Source: Hydractinia symbiolongicarpus
Taxonomy: Eukaryota > Cnidaria > Hydrozoa > Anthoathecata > Hydractiniidae
Direction: 5' to 3'
Assembly (NCBI RefSeq): GCF_029227915.1
Contig: NC_079877.1
Span: 33,503,851 to 33,567,850 of the forward strand
DNA: 64,000 bases
Shown: in pieces, positions 53,701 through 63,841 of the stretch
Layout of the letters: each line of letters starts with the position of its first letter
How positions within the stretch are numbered: the stretch's first letter is position 1
Notes under the pieces: generated by a model
Told to the model about the DNA's origin: nothing
The model's database searches: none
Seen by the model: only the letters and a program-made list of their open reading frames with translations
Position numbers and translations under genes: made by a program

Positions 53701-56700
53701 CGATTAAACCAATTTCATTAAGCGTCTCATAAAAAATAAAAACATTTCTGAAAACTACAAGTCTTATGCGTTTTAGTGGTGAAAAATATATTAAAAAATC
53801 GTTCTGGAAATGAGTTTACTCACAGGCTACTTTCTTTGTATACTTTTGACTATACGGGCCAAGCCCGGGATTTACGGGAAATCGCGGGTTTTCGTTTGCC
53901 GGAGATTAAACCTCTTTCAATAAGCGTCTCATCAAAAATGAAATCATTTTTGAAAACTACAAGTCTCACGCGTTTTAGTGGTGAAAAAATAATATAAAAA
54001 ATCGTTCGGGAAATGAGTTTACTCCCTGGGTACTTTCTTTGTATACATTCGACTATACGGGCCAAACCCGGGATTTACGGGAAGTCGCGGGTTTTCGTTT
54101 GCCGGCGATTAAACCACTTTTATTAAGGGTCTCATAAAAAATAAAAACATTTCTGAAAACTACAAGTCTTATGCGTTTTAGTGGTGAAAAAATATATTAA
54201 AAAATTGTTCTGGAAATGAGTTTACTCACAGGGTACTTTCTTTGTATACTTTTGACTATACGGGCCAAGCCCGGGATTTACGGAAAATCGCGGGTTTTCG
54301 TTTGCCGGAGATTAAACCTTTTTCAATAAGCGTCTCATCAAAAATGAAAACATTTTTGAAAACTACAAGTCTCACGCGTTTTAGTGGTGAAAAAATAATA
54401 TAAAAAATCGTTCGGGAAATGAGTTTACTCCCTGGGTACTTTCTTTGTATACTTTTGACTATACGGGCCAAGCCCGGGATTTACGGGAAATCGCGGGTTT
54501 TCGTTTGCCGGCGATTAAACTTCTTTTATTCAACGTCTCATCAAAAATGAAAACATTTTTGAAAACTACAAGTCTCATGCGTTTTATTGGCGAAAATATA
54601 CTTTAAAAAATCGTTTTGGAAATGAGTTTACTCACAGGGTACTTTCTTTGTATACATTCGACTATACGGGCCAAACCCGGGATTTACGGGAAATCGCGGG
54701 TTTTCGTTTGCCGGCGATTAAACCACTTTCATTAAGCGTCTCATAAAAAATAAAAACATTTCTGAAAACTACAAGTCTTATGCGTTTTAGTGGTGAAAAA
54801 ATATATTAAAAAATCGTTCTGGAAATGAGTTTACTCACAGGGTACTTTCTTTGTATACTTTTGACTATACGGGCCAAGCCCGGGATTTACGGGAAATCGC
54901 GGGTTTTCGTTTGCCGGCGATTAAACCTCTTTCAATAAGCGTCTCATCAAAAATGAAAACATTTTTGAAAACTACAAGTCTCATGCGTTTTAGTGGTGAA
55001 AAAATAATATAAAAAATCGTTTGGAAAATCAATTTACTTCCTGGGTACTTTCTTTGTATACTTTTGACTATACGGGCCGAGTTCGGGGTTTACGGGAAAT
55101 GGCGGGTTTTCGTTTGCCGGCGATTAAACTTCTTTTAATCAGCGTCTCATCAAAATTGAAAACATTTTTGAAAACTACAAGTCTCATGCGTTTTATTGGC
55201 GAAAATATACTTTAAAAAATCGTTTTGGAAATGAGTTTACTCACAGGGTACTTTCTTTGTATACATTCGACTATACGGGCCAAACCCGGGATTTACGGGA
55301 AATCGCGGGTTTTCGTTTGCCGGCGATTAAACCACTTTCATTAAGCGTCTCATAAAAAATAAAAACATTTCTGAAAACTTCAAGTCTTATGCGTTTTAGT
55401 GGTGAAAAAATATATTAAAAAATCGTTCTGGAAATGAGTTTACTCACAGGGTACTTTCTTTGTATACTTTTGACTATACGGGCCAAGCCCGGGATTTACG
55501 GGAAATCGCGGGTTTTCGTTTGCCGGCGATTAAACCTCTTTCAATAAGCGTCTCATCAAAAATGAAAACATTTTTGAAAACTACAAGTCTCATGCGTTTT
55601 AGTGGTGAAAAAATAATATAAAAAATCGTTTGGGAAATCAGTTTACTCCATGGGTACTTTCTTTGTATACTTTTGACTATACGGGCCGAGTTCGGGGTTT
55701 ACGGGAAATGGCGGATTTTCGTTTGCCGGCGATTAAACTTCTTTTAATCAGCGTCTCATCAAAAATGAAAACATTTTTGAAAACTACAAGTCTCATGCGT
55801 TTTAGTGGTGAAAATATACTTTAAAAAATCGTTTTGGAAATGAGTTTACTCACAGGGTACTTTTTTTGTATACATTCGACTATACGGGCCAAACCCGGGA
55901 TTTACGGGAAATCGCGGGTTTTCGTTTGCCGGCGATTAAACCACTTTCATTAAGCGTCTCATAAAAAATAAAAACATTTCTGAAAACTTCAAGTCTTATG
56001 CGTTTTAGTGGTGAAAAAATATATTAAAAAATCGTTCTGGAAATGAGTTTACTCACAGGGTACTTTCTTTGTATACTTTTGACTATACGGGCCAAGCCCG
56101 GGATTTACGGGAAATCGCGGGTTTTCGTTTGCCGGCGATTAAACCTCTTTCAATAAGCGTCTCATCAAAAATGAAAACATTTTTGAAAACTACAAGTCTC
56201 ATGCGTTTTAGTGGTGAAAAAATAATATAAAAAATCGTTTGGGAAATCAGTTTACTCCATGGGTACTTTCTTTGTATACTTTTGACTATACGGGCCGAGT
56301 TCGGGGTTTACGGGAAATGGCGGATTTTCGTTTGCCGGCGATTAAACTTCTTTTAATCAGCGTCTCATCAAAAATGAAAACATTTTTGAAAACTACAAGT
56401 CTCATGCGTTTTAGTGGTGAAAATATACTTTAAAAAATCGTTTTGGAAATGAGTTTACTCACAGGGTACTTTTTTTGTATACATTCGACTATACGGGCCA
56501 AACCCGGGATTTACGGGAAATCGCAGTTTTTCGTTTGCCGGCGATTAAACCACTTTCATTAAGCGTCTCATCAAAAATGAAAACATTTTTGAAAACTACA
56601 AGTCTCATGCGTTTTAGTGGTGAAAAAATAATATAAAAAATCGTTTGGGAAATCAGTTTACTCCCTGGATACTTTCTTTGTATACTTTTGACTATACGGG

Positions 56701-58285
56701 CCGAGTTCGGGGTTTACGGGAAATGGCGGGTTTTCGTTTGCCGGCGATTAAACTTCTTTTAATCAGCGTCTCATCACAAATGAAAACATTTTTGAAAACT
56801 ACAAGTCTCAAGCGTTTTAGTGGTGAAAAAATAATATAAAAAATCGTTTGGGAAATCAGTTTACTCCCTGGGTACTTTCTTTGTATACTTTTGACTATAC
56901 GGGCCGAGTTCGGGGTTTACGGGAAATGGCGGGTTTTCGTTTGCCGGCGATTAAACTTCTTTTAATCAGCGTCTCATCAAAAATAAAAACATTTTTGAAA
57001 ACTACAAGTCTCATGCGTTTTAGTGGTGAAAATATACTTTAAAAAATCGTTTTGGAAATGAGTTTACTCACAGGATACTTTCTTTGTATACATTCGACTA
57101 TACGGGCCAAACCCGGGATTTACGGGAAATCGCGGGTTTTCGTTTGCCGGCGATTAAACCACTTTCATTAATCGTCTCATCAAAAATGAAAACATTTTTG
57201 AAAACTACAAGTCTCATGCGTTTTAGTGGTGAAAAAATAATATAAAAAATCGTTTGGGAAATCAGTTTACTCCCTGGGTACTTTCTTTGTATACTTTTGA
57301 CTATACGGGCCGAGTTCGGGGTTTACGGGAAATGGCGGGTTTTCGTTTGCCGGCGATTAAACTTCTTTTAATCAGCGTCTCATCAAAAATGAAAACATTT
57401 TTGAAAACTACAAGTCTCATGCGTTTTAGTGGTGAAAAGATACTTTAAAAAATCGATTTGGAAATGAGTTTACTCACAGGGTACTTTCTTTGTATACATT
57501 CGACTATACGGGCCAAACCCGGGATTTACGGGAAATCGCAGGTTTTCGTTTGCCGGCGATTAAACCACTTTCATTAAGCGTCACATCAAAAATAAAAACA
57601 TTTCTGAAAACTACATGTCTTATGCGTTTTAGTGGTGAAAAAATAATTTAAAAAATCGTTCTGGAAATGAGTTTACTCACAGGGTACTTTCTTTGTATAC
57701 TTTTGACTATACGGGCCAAGCCCGGGATTTACGGGAAATAACGGGTTTTCGTTTGCCAGCGATTAAACCTCTTTCAATAAGCGTCTCATCAAAAATGAAA
57801 ACCTTTTTGAAAACTACAAGTCTCATGCGTTTTAGTGGTGAAAAAATAATATAAAAAATCGTTTGGGAGATCAGTTTACTCCCTGGGTACTTTCTTTGTA
57901 TACTTTTGACTATACGGGCCGAGTTCGGGGTTTACGGGAAATGGCGGGTTTTCGTTTGCCGGCGATTAAACTTCTTTTAATCAGCGTCTCATTAAAAATG
58001 AAGACATTTTTGAAAACTACAAGTCTCATGCGTTTTATTGGTGAAAAGATACTTTAAAAAATCGTTTTGGAAATGAGTTTACTCACAGGGTACTTTCTTT
58101 GTATACTTTTGATTATACGGGCCAAGCCCGGGATGTACAGGAAATCGCGGGTTTTCGTTTGCCGGCGATTAAACCTCTTTCATTAAGCGTCTCATCAAAA
58201 ATGAAAACATTTTTGAAAACTACAAGTCTCATGCATTTTAGTGGTGAAAAAATAATTTAAAAAATCGTTCGGGAAATGAGTTTAC
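47711..58285. repeat. Near-12-kb duplication, right copy
   Basis: This is the right copy of the segment starting at 34,723. Its left junction lies within one monomer at about 47,660-47,715. There a catttctgaaaac monomer of the local type passes into the tttacatacattctactatacgagcc monomer. Differences from the left copy include tgtctacattcg (53,637) for tgtatacattcg, acccaggattt (about 53,661) for acccgggattt, accaatttcatt (about 53,708) for accactttcatt, and ctcattcg (about 52,546) for ctcatgcg. Relative to the left copy it lacks one 1,217-bp unit and a 406-bp pair near 54,540, and it gains a 609-bp trimer near 55,630. Confidence 0.88.
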
Positions 58286-60936
58286 TCCCTGGGTACTTTC
58301 TTTGTATACTTTTGACTATACGGGCCGAGTTCGGGGTTTACGGGAAATGGCGGGTTTTCGTTTGCCGGCGATTAAACTTCTTTTAATCAGCGTCTCATCA
58401 AAATTGAAAACATTTTTGAAAACTACAAGTCTCATGCGTTTTATTGGCGAAAATATACTTTAAAAAATCGTTTTGGAAATGAGTTTACTCACAGGGTACT
58501 TTCTTTGTATACATTCGACTATACGGGCCAAACCCGGGATTTACGGGAAATCGCGGGTTTTCGTTTGCCGGCGATTAAACCACTTTCATTAAGCGTCTCA
58601 TAAAAAATAAAAACATTTCTGAAAACTTCAAGTCTTATGCGTTTTAGTGGTGAAAAAATATATTAAAAAATCGTTCTGGAAATGAGTTTACTCACAGGGT
58701 ACTTTCTTTGTATACTTTTGACTATACGGGCCAAGCCCGGGATTTACGGGAAATCGCGGGTTTTCGTTTGCCGGCGATTAAACCTCTTTCAATAAGCGTC
58801 TCATCAAAAATGAAAACATTTTTGAAAACTACAAGTCTCATGCGTTTTAGTGGTGAAAAAATAATATAAAAAATCGTTTGGGAAATCAGTTTACTCCATG
58901 GGTACTTTCTTTGTATACTTTTGACTATACGGGCCGAGTTCGGGGTTTACGGGAAATGGCGGATTTTCGTTTGCCGGCGATTAAACTTCTTTTAATCAGC
59001 GTCTCATCAAAAATGAAAACATTTTTGAAAACTACAAGTCTCATGCGTTTTAGTGGTGAAAATATACTTTAAAAAATCGTTTTGGAAATGAGTTTACTCA
59101 CAGGGTACTTTTTTTGTATACATTCGACTATACGGGCCAAACCCGGGATTTACGGGAAATCGCAGTTTTTCGTTTGCCGGCGATTAAACCACTTTCATTA
59201 AGCGTCTCATCAAAAATGAAAACATTTTTGAAAACTACAAGTCTCATGCGTTTTAGTGGTGAAAAAATAATATAAAAAATCGTTTGGGAAATCAGTTTAC
59301 TCCCTGGATACTTTCTTTGTATACTTTTGACTATACGGGCCGAGTTCGGGGTTTACGGGAAATGGCGGGTTTTCGTTTGCCGGCGATTAAACTTCTTTTA
59401 ATCAGCGTCTCATCACAAATGAAAACATTTTTGAAAACTACAAGTCTCAAGCGTTTTAGTGGTGAAAAAATAATATAAAAAATCGTTTGGGAAATCAGTT
59501 TACTCCCTGGGTACTTTCTTTGTATACTTTTGACTATACGGGCCGAGTTCGGGGTTTACGGGAAATGGCGGGTTTTCGTTTGCCGGCGATTAAACTTCTT
59601 TTAATCAGCGTCTCATCAAAAATAAAAACATTTTTGAAAACTACAAGTCTCATGCGTTTTAGTGGTGAAAATATACTTTAAAAAATCGTTTTGGAAATGA
59701 GTTTACTCACAGGATACTTTCTTTGTATACATTCGACTATACGGGCCAAACCCGGGATTTACGGGAAATCGCGGGTTTTCGTTTGCCGGCGATTAAACCA
59801 CTTTCATTAATCGTCTCATCAAAAATGAAAACATTTTTGAAAACTACAAGTCTCATGCGTTTTAGTGGTGAAAAAATAATATAAAAAATCGTTTGGGAAA
59901 TCAGTTTACTCCCTGGGTACTTTCTTTGTATACTTTTGACTATACGGGCCGAGTTCGGGGTTTACGGGAAATGGCGGGTTTTCGTTTGCCGGCGATTAAA
60001 CTTCTTTTAATCAGCGTCTCATCAAAAATGAAAACATTTTTGAAAACTACAAGTCTCATGCGTTTTAGTGGTGAAAAGATACTTTAAAAAATCGATTTGG
60101 AAATGAGTTTACTCACAGGGTACTTTCTTTGTATACATTCGACTATACGGGCCAAACCCGGGATTTACGGGAAATCGCAGGTTTTCGTTTGCCGGCGATT
60201 AAACCACTTTCATTAAGCGTCACATCAAAAATAAAAACATTTCTGAAAACTACATGTCTTATGCGTTTTAGTGGTGAAAAAATAATTTAAAAAATCGTTC
60301 TGGAAATGAGTTTACTCACAGGGTACTTTCTTTGTATACTTTTGACTATACGGGCCAAGCCCGGGATTTACGGGAAATAACGGGTTTTCGTTTGCCAGCG
60401 ATTAAACCTCTTTCAATAAGCGTCTCATCAAAAATGAAAACCTTTTTGAAAACTACAAGTCTCATGCGTTTTAGTGGTGAAAAAATAATATAAAAAATCG
60501 TTTGGGAGATCAGTTTACTCCCTGGGTACTTTCTTTGTATACTTTTGACTATACGGGCCGAGTTCGGGGTTTACGGGAAATGGCGGGTTTTCGTTTGCCG
60601 GCGATTAAACTTCTTTTAATCAGCGTCTCATTAAAAATGAAGACATTTTTGAAAACTACAAGTCTCATGCGTTTTATTGGTGAAAAGATACTTTAAAAAA
60701 TCGTTTTGGAAATGAGTTTACTCACAGGGTACTTTCTTTGTATACTTTTGATTATACGGGCCAAGCCCGGGATGTACAGGAAATCGCGGGTTTTCGTTTG
60801 CCGGCGATTAAACCTCTTTCATTAAGCGTCTCATCAAAAATGAAAACATTTTTGAAAACTACAAGTCTCATGCATTTTAGTGGTGAAAAAATAATTTAAA
60901 AAATCGTTCGGGAAATGAGTTTACTCCCTGGGTACT
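55042..60936. repeat. 3,248/2,639-bp duplication next to the gap
   Basis: The segment from about 55,042 is repeated from about 58,290. The rare string caaaattgaaaac at 55,151 recurs at 58,399 (3,248 bp, sixteen monomers), and 57,863 recurs at 60,502 (2,639 bp, thirteen monomers). The 609-bp difference arises because the left copy holds the trimer at 55,630 and again at 56,239, whereas the right copy holds it once, at 58,878. The left copy ends at a switch near 58,285 from the expected acttcatttgtctac to actttctttgtatac. The right copy instead continues as at 46,321 (acttcatttgtctac at 60,934). Confidence 0.86.
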
Positions 60937-61000
60937 TCATTTGTCTACTTTTGACTATGCGGGCCCAGTCCGGGATTTACGGGAAATCGCGAGTTTTCGT

Positions 61001-61500
61001 NNNNNNNNNNNNNNNNNNNNNNNNNNNNNNNNNNNNNNNNNNNNNNNNNNNNNNNNNNNNNNNNNNNNNNNNNNNNNNNNNNNNNNNNNNNNNNNNNNNN
61101 NNNNNNNNNNNNNNNNNNNNNNNNNNNNNNNNNNNNNNNNNNNNNNNNNNNNNNNNNNNNNNNNNNNNNNNNNNNNNNNNNNNNNNNNNNNNNNNNNNNN
61201 NNNNNNNNNNNNNNNNNNNNNNNNNNNNNNNNNNNNNNNNNNNNNNNNNNNNNNNNNNNNNNNNNNNNNNNNNNNNNNNNNNNNNNNNNNNNNNNNNNNN
61301 NNNNNNNNNNNNNNNNNNNNNNNNNNNNNNNNNNNNNNNNNNNNNNNNNNNNNNNNNNNNNNNNNNNNNNNNNNNNNNNNNNNNNNNNNNNNNNNNNNNN
61401 NNNNNNNNNNNNNNNNNNNNNNNNNNNNNNNNNNNNNNNNNNNNNNNNNNNNNNNNNNNNNNNNNNNNNNNNNNNNNNNNNNNNNNNNNNNNNNNNNNNN
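61001..61500. other. Assembly gap, exactly 500 N
   Basis: All bases are N over exactly 500 positions. A round length normally marks a scaffold join of unknown true size. On the left the sequence stops inside a satellite monomer (after atcgcgagttttcgt). On the right it starts in unrelated AT-rich DNA. Neither the true array end nor the physical adjacency of array and flank is therefore shown by sequence. Open frames running through the Ns have no meaning. Confidence 0.99.
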
Positions 61501-62217
61501 GGTGACCATAGAAAATTAAAATGTGAATTTCAGGAAAATTCTGGGAAAAATTGCTCACCTTAAAATAAAAAGCCAAATAAAATTTTTGTTGATACAAGCA
61601 ATTCTTTGAGACGCATGCAATGTAACCTAGAAATATATGTGTGACCACTATGATGCAGCATTTTTGAACCTTTAATTAACCCTTAACCTAAAGACCCGTA
61701 GTTGAGGTTCCGTGGATCCCTGATGGTCCTGGAGATTGTCACCATGAAAAAGCCTTATTTTAAGAATGCATCTTTAGAATGTTTTTATAGAATGGTGTAC
61801 TTAAAATCCTTTAGAAAATTTCTTGAAACAAATATGAGGTTGCAATGAAAATCCAAAATATGTATTTTTTAAACATTTTTACAACACCATTAAATATTAA
61901 GGCTAGCCTATTTTTTCTTTATTTCTCTAACTTTCTTATAAAGACTCTGATTGTAGTTTTTGTTAGCTACTGCACCTTACTTCTTCAGTTGCTCTTATCT
62001 GGCATTAAAAATATTTTAATTTTAAAATTAAATTGATTAACAGTTGATCTGAATTGGCCAATCACAATTTAATTATAACATTTAAACCAACTTTTCGCAG
62101 GCAAAATTTAAGAGGATTTTGTTTTCCTTGAACGCGGCACCTGTTTTTGCACCATGCATGATGTTAATAGATGAGTTTTAATGCTAATGTTTTAAGGGAT
62201 TCTTGCGCGTACACGAA
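61501..62217. other. AT-rich flank with no recognised gene
   Basis: This is non-satellite sequence beginning directly after the gap. I found no exon with recognisable protein similarity on either strand and no satellite remnant. A 63-codon open frame (61,845-62,036, plus) is rich in Phe, Leu and Ile only because the DNA is T-rich. The stretch includes an 18-bp perfect AT palindrome at 62,015-62,032 (tttaatttt and its complement). If the PPP2R1 gene model to the right is correct, this is intronic. Confidence 0.6.
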
Positions 62218-62480
62218 AAATCAACAGGCAAAAAAATGCAGACCTTACATGGAGAAAGTTAAATTATGATTAAAAACTTTTGACTGTGGCTACTAGCATC
62301 TTTTCACCAATATATGATCTAAATCTAACCTACATGCAAGATATATTCTAATTTCAAGATCAAAGGATGCCTCCACCTAAAAAAAAGTTTGGAATGGACT
62401 GGTCCACGGCTTACTGTTCTGCCCGGATAATAAATGCTGCCTTGGTTAAAAAAGTGGCTGAAAATATATAACCAGGGCAA

Positions 62481-62825
62481 CATAATCAGGCTTTTATGTA
62501 CAGCGGCTAAAAATATTATTTGGCACTTATAAAAGGAACATAATCCGGGAAGGTGTATGACAGTCTAATATTATTGAGACTTAATAGAACGAACATATTC
62601 AGGCAAGTTAATGGTGTTTTATCCTGCAGAGAAAAATTATGTTGAGAGTTTTTTCTTTCGCCATGCCTCGTCAATATTTTATTCAAAGTTGGAAGAAAAT
62701 ACCAATTACAGCCTGCCTGTTCATAATCTGGTCACCACGACATAATCAGTGCAAAAAACATAATCAGGCGATGCATACATAATCCAGCTGTCCTGTTTGT
62801 AAACAGGCCGTTTTCACAATCCGGA
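62481..62825 (+). repeat. Dispersed cataatcNgg motif cluster
   Basis: The motif cataatc followed by a G-rich pair recurs at 62,481 (cataatcagg), 62,539 (cataatccgg), 62,722 (cataatctgg), 62,741 (cataatcagt), 62,759 (cataatcagg), 62,778 (cataatccag) and, as cacaatccgg, 62,816. All are on the same strand and all are inside the inverted-repeat element. The last merges into the element's inner inverted repeat (atccggacagaac), so the motif may be derived from the element's end. Such subterminal repeats are often transposase-binding sites, but that is inference here. Confidence 0.6.
62792..62807. repeat. Short perfect hairpin cctgttt-gt-aaacagg
   Basis: A 7-bp stem (cctgttt paired with aaacagg) with a two-base spacer lies inside the inverted-repeat element, between the last motif copies. 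It shares the string acagg with the element's ends, so it may be part of the element's terminal structure. Confidence 0.5.
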
Positions 62826-62863
62826 CAGAACATTACTGCCAGCATTTTTTTGCCTGTTGATTT

Positions 62864-62975
62864 GCTTAGGAGGTCTAGGGATTATAAACAACATGTGGAA
62901 TCTCACTTCTTATTTAATCGACAACAAAGAAGATGGAAAGAATGACCACTATATGGCACACTTTCGAGTTATGTG
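62864..62975. other. Spacer between the two mobile-element remnants
   Basis: This is 112 bp of AT-rich sequence with no recognisable gene or repeat. Confidence 0.5.
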
Positions 62976-63484
62976 ATATTTATAAGAGGGTGCCGATTAG
63001 CAGCAAACGCTCACATATATAAGGGCGAGTCTGGGCGACTTTTCGAATTAAATTGGCGGTTGTCCACCAAAGCCATCCGCACTTTCCCAAACGCGCCCGA
63101 ACTTGCCCAGAACATTCCCGAAATGCAACACCTTGTAACATAAACATGGGGGACGACAGTTAAAAGAACGCGCTTGAAGAGAAAGGAGGTAATAAAGTTT
63201 ATATATAAGTTATTTATCAAGTAAATCTTATCAAAAACCATAAAAAAACAGTTCTTTTAAGAATTTAGCTACCACCAGCTAGTTGGTTCATTTTAATTTT
63301 TATACTTTTTTAAATAATTCTTCGAGAGTCATTTATGGTGAATATTTTTTTTTTGGGCATTGTTCGGGACTATGCGGATTTTTTCAGGCAAATAACTGAA
63401 TTTTTTTTAAAACGCTGAACTTGCCCGAAAACGCCCGCACTTTTTACGGTGTATGCGGCTTATCGACACCCTTGTATATTTATA
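62976..63484. mobile_element. MITE-like element with terminal inverted repeats and 9-bp flanking repeat
   Basis: The left end gagggtgccgattagcagc (from 62,986) matches the complement of the right end gcggcttatcgacaccctt (63,455-63,473): about 18 of 23 bases agree over the longer alignment. Immediately outside, the 9-mer atatttata occurs at 62,976-62,984 and 63,476-63,484, exactly 500 bp apart, as expected of a target-site duplication. The interior has GC-rich subterminal strings: gaacttgccc at 63,099 and 63,417, gcccgcac at 63,433, and gggcgagtctgggcgac near 63,025. There is no transposase. An 8-9 bp duplication with a caaggg/gaggg terminus suggests a hAT-like or Mutator-like derivative. The open frame at 63,011-63,241 (minus) lies inside it and is not credible as a gene. 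Confidence 0.72.
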
Positions 63485-63798
63485 GCTATGCACACATCAA
63501 CGTTTAACAATCATGGAGATCATAGTCATGTTGTCATGAGATCACTGTATTGTATATATACTTCTTTGACTACAGCAAAGCAGGTCAAGTGCACCTTTAT
63601 TTGAGCACACCACTAAAGAACATCAGCTTGGATGGGAAAATGATTGTGTTGGGTGAGAAAATGCATGACACATGCCTTATTGTAAATTAAATATACATTT
63701 TCAAACAAATAATTAAAGTTTTTAAAATACTACACTTTTTCATGTGGGCGCTTACACATTGGGTGATTACGAAGCTGCGATGGCCAAAACAAAGTCAA
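63485..63798. other. AT-rich sequence, probable intron, nothing recognised
   Basis: No coding exon, RNA gene or repeat was recognised on either strand. If the downstream exon call is right, this lies within intron 1 of the minus-strand gene. Confidence 0.5.
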
Positions 63799-63820
63799 AT
63801 TTTGTTAAAATTAACAAAAT
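63799..63820. repeat. Perfect 10-bp inverted repeat near the splice donor
   Basis: The arm attttgttaa (63,799-63,808) and its exact complement ttaacaaaat (63,811-63,820) are separated by two bases. In the minus-strand transcript this hairpin starts about 20 nt downstream of the putative 5' splice site. It could fold in the pre-mRNA, or be chance in AT-rich DNA. Confidence 0.6.
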
Positions 63821-63839
63821 AATAACGAAAAAGAATGGC

Positions 63840-63841
63840 AC
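63840..63841 (-). other. Putative 5' splice donor (GT), phase 0
   Basis: Read on the minus strand, the coding sequence ends GATGTTCAG and is followed by GTGCCATTC. Similarity to the PP2A A subunit stops exactly at CAG|GT. Reading on gives Val-Pro-Phe-Phe-Phe and other hydrophobic residues, then a stop at 63,767-63,769. The family instead continues with Leu-Arg-Leu-Asn. The exon side (CAG) fits the donor consensus; beyond GTG the intron side is weak, so the exact donor should be confirmed by transcript. Confidence 0.8.

Larger units (their letters stand above)
1..61000. repeat. 203-bp tandem satellite array, about 300 monomers
   Basis: The whole interval is a head-to-tail array of one monomer. 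A consensus-like unit counts to 203 bp and 77 G+C (38%). Landmarks recurring in each unit include tcgttcgggaaatgag, gggtactttctttgtatac, tttgccggcgattaaac, gcgtctcatcaaaaatg and gcgttttagtggtgaaa. Spacing between equivalent points is 203 bp or a multiple, for example 44,671 to 44,874 and 43,656 to 44,265 (609). All units have the same orientation and no other sequence interrupts them. Both ends are open: the window starts inside a monomer and the right end runs into Ns. The role is unknown. Long homogeneous arrays of this kind are typical of centromeric, pericentromeric or subtelomeric heterochromatin, but nothing here says which. I did not recognise the family. Confidence 0.98.
62218..62863. 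mobile_element. Inverted-repeat element (non-autonomous transposon remnant)
   Basis: The 22 bases at 62,218-62,239 (core caacaggcaaaaaaatgc) are perfectly inverted at 62,842-62,863, giving a 646-bp unit. A second, imperfect inverted pair lies inside: ttactgttctgcccggat at 62,411-62,428 against atccggacagaacattactg at 62,819-62,838. On the right the two repeats are almost adjacent. On the left about 170 bp separates them, as if the left arm had been interrupted. No coding capacity is seen inside. I could not find a clear target-site duplication, so the class (MITE, foldback or Helitron-like) is open. Confidence 0.65.

Noticed and set aside
1-61000. Dozens of 64-160 codon open frames on both strands within the array, with recurring peptides such as LYTFDY and KTTSL
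   Set aside because: They recur at the 203-bp period because one frame of the monomer happens to be open on each strand. Since 203 is not a multiple of three and each unit carries TAA, the frames cannot continue along the array. Longer ones arise only from the 11-bp deletion (192 = 64 codons) or from loss of the TAA. Starts are often non-ATG, and no family is recognisable.
1-61000. CRISPR array
   Set aside because: Units are 203 bp with no short conserved repeat alternating with unique spacers, no cas genes, and the neighbouring gene is animal.
1-61000. CENP-B box (nTTCGnnnnAnnCGGGn) in the monomer
   Set aside because: Candidate strings such as gttcgggaaatgagttt and gttttcgtttgccggcg fail the A or CGGG positions on both strands.
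60915-61648. Open frames of about 184-223 codons near 61 kb
   Set aside because: Most of their length is the 500-N gap; they have no sequence content.
61845-62036. 63-codon hydrophobic open frame, plus strand
   Set aside because: Its Phe/Leu/Ile content is what T-rich DNA gives. No motif or neighbouring exon signal was seen.
62218-62880. Helitron assignment for the inverted-repeat element (starts with TC, a ctag string near the right edge)
   Set aside because: The perfect inverted termini do not fit a canonical Helitron, and no hairpin sits just before the ctag. Left as unclassified.
63011-63241. 76-codon open frame, minus strand
   Set aside because: It lies inside the MITE-like element and includes its subterminal repeats; no protein similarity recognised.
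63767-63841. Continuation of the PP2A exon to the stop at 63,767
   Set aside because: The residues after Gln27 are hydrophobic and unlike the family's continuation, and a GT lies exactly where similarity ends, so this is read as intron.
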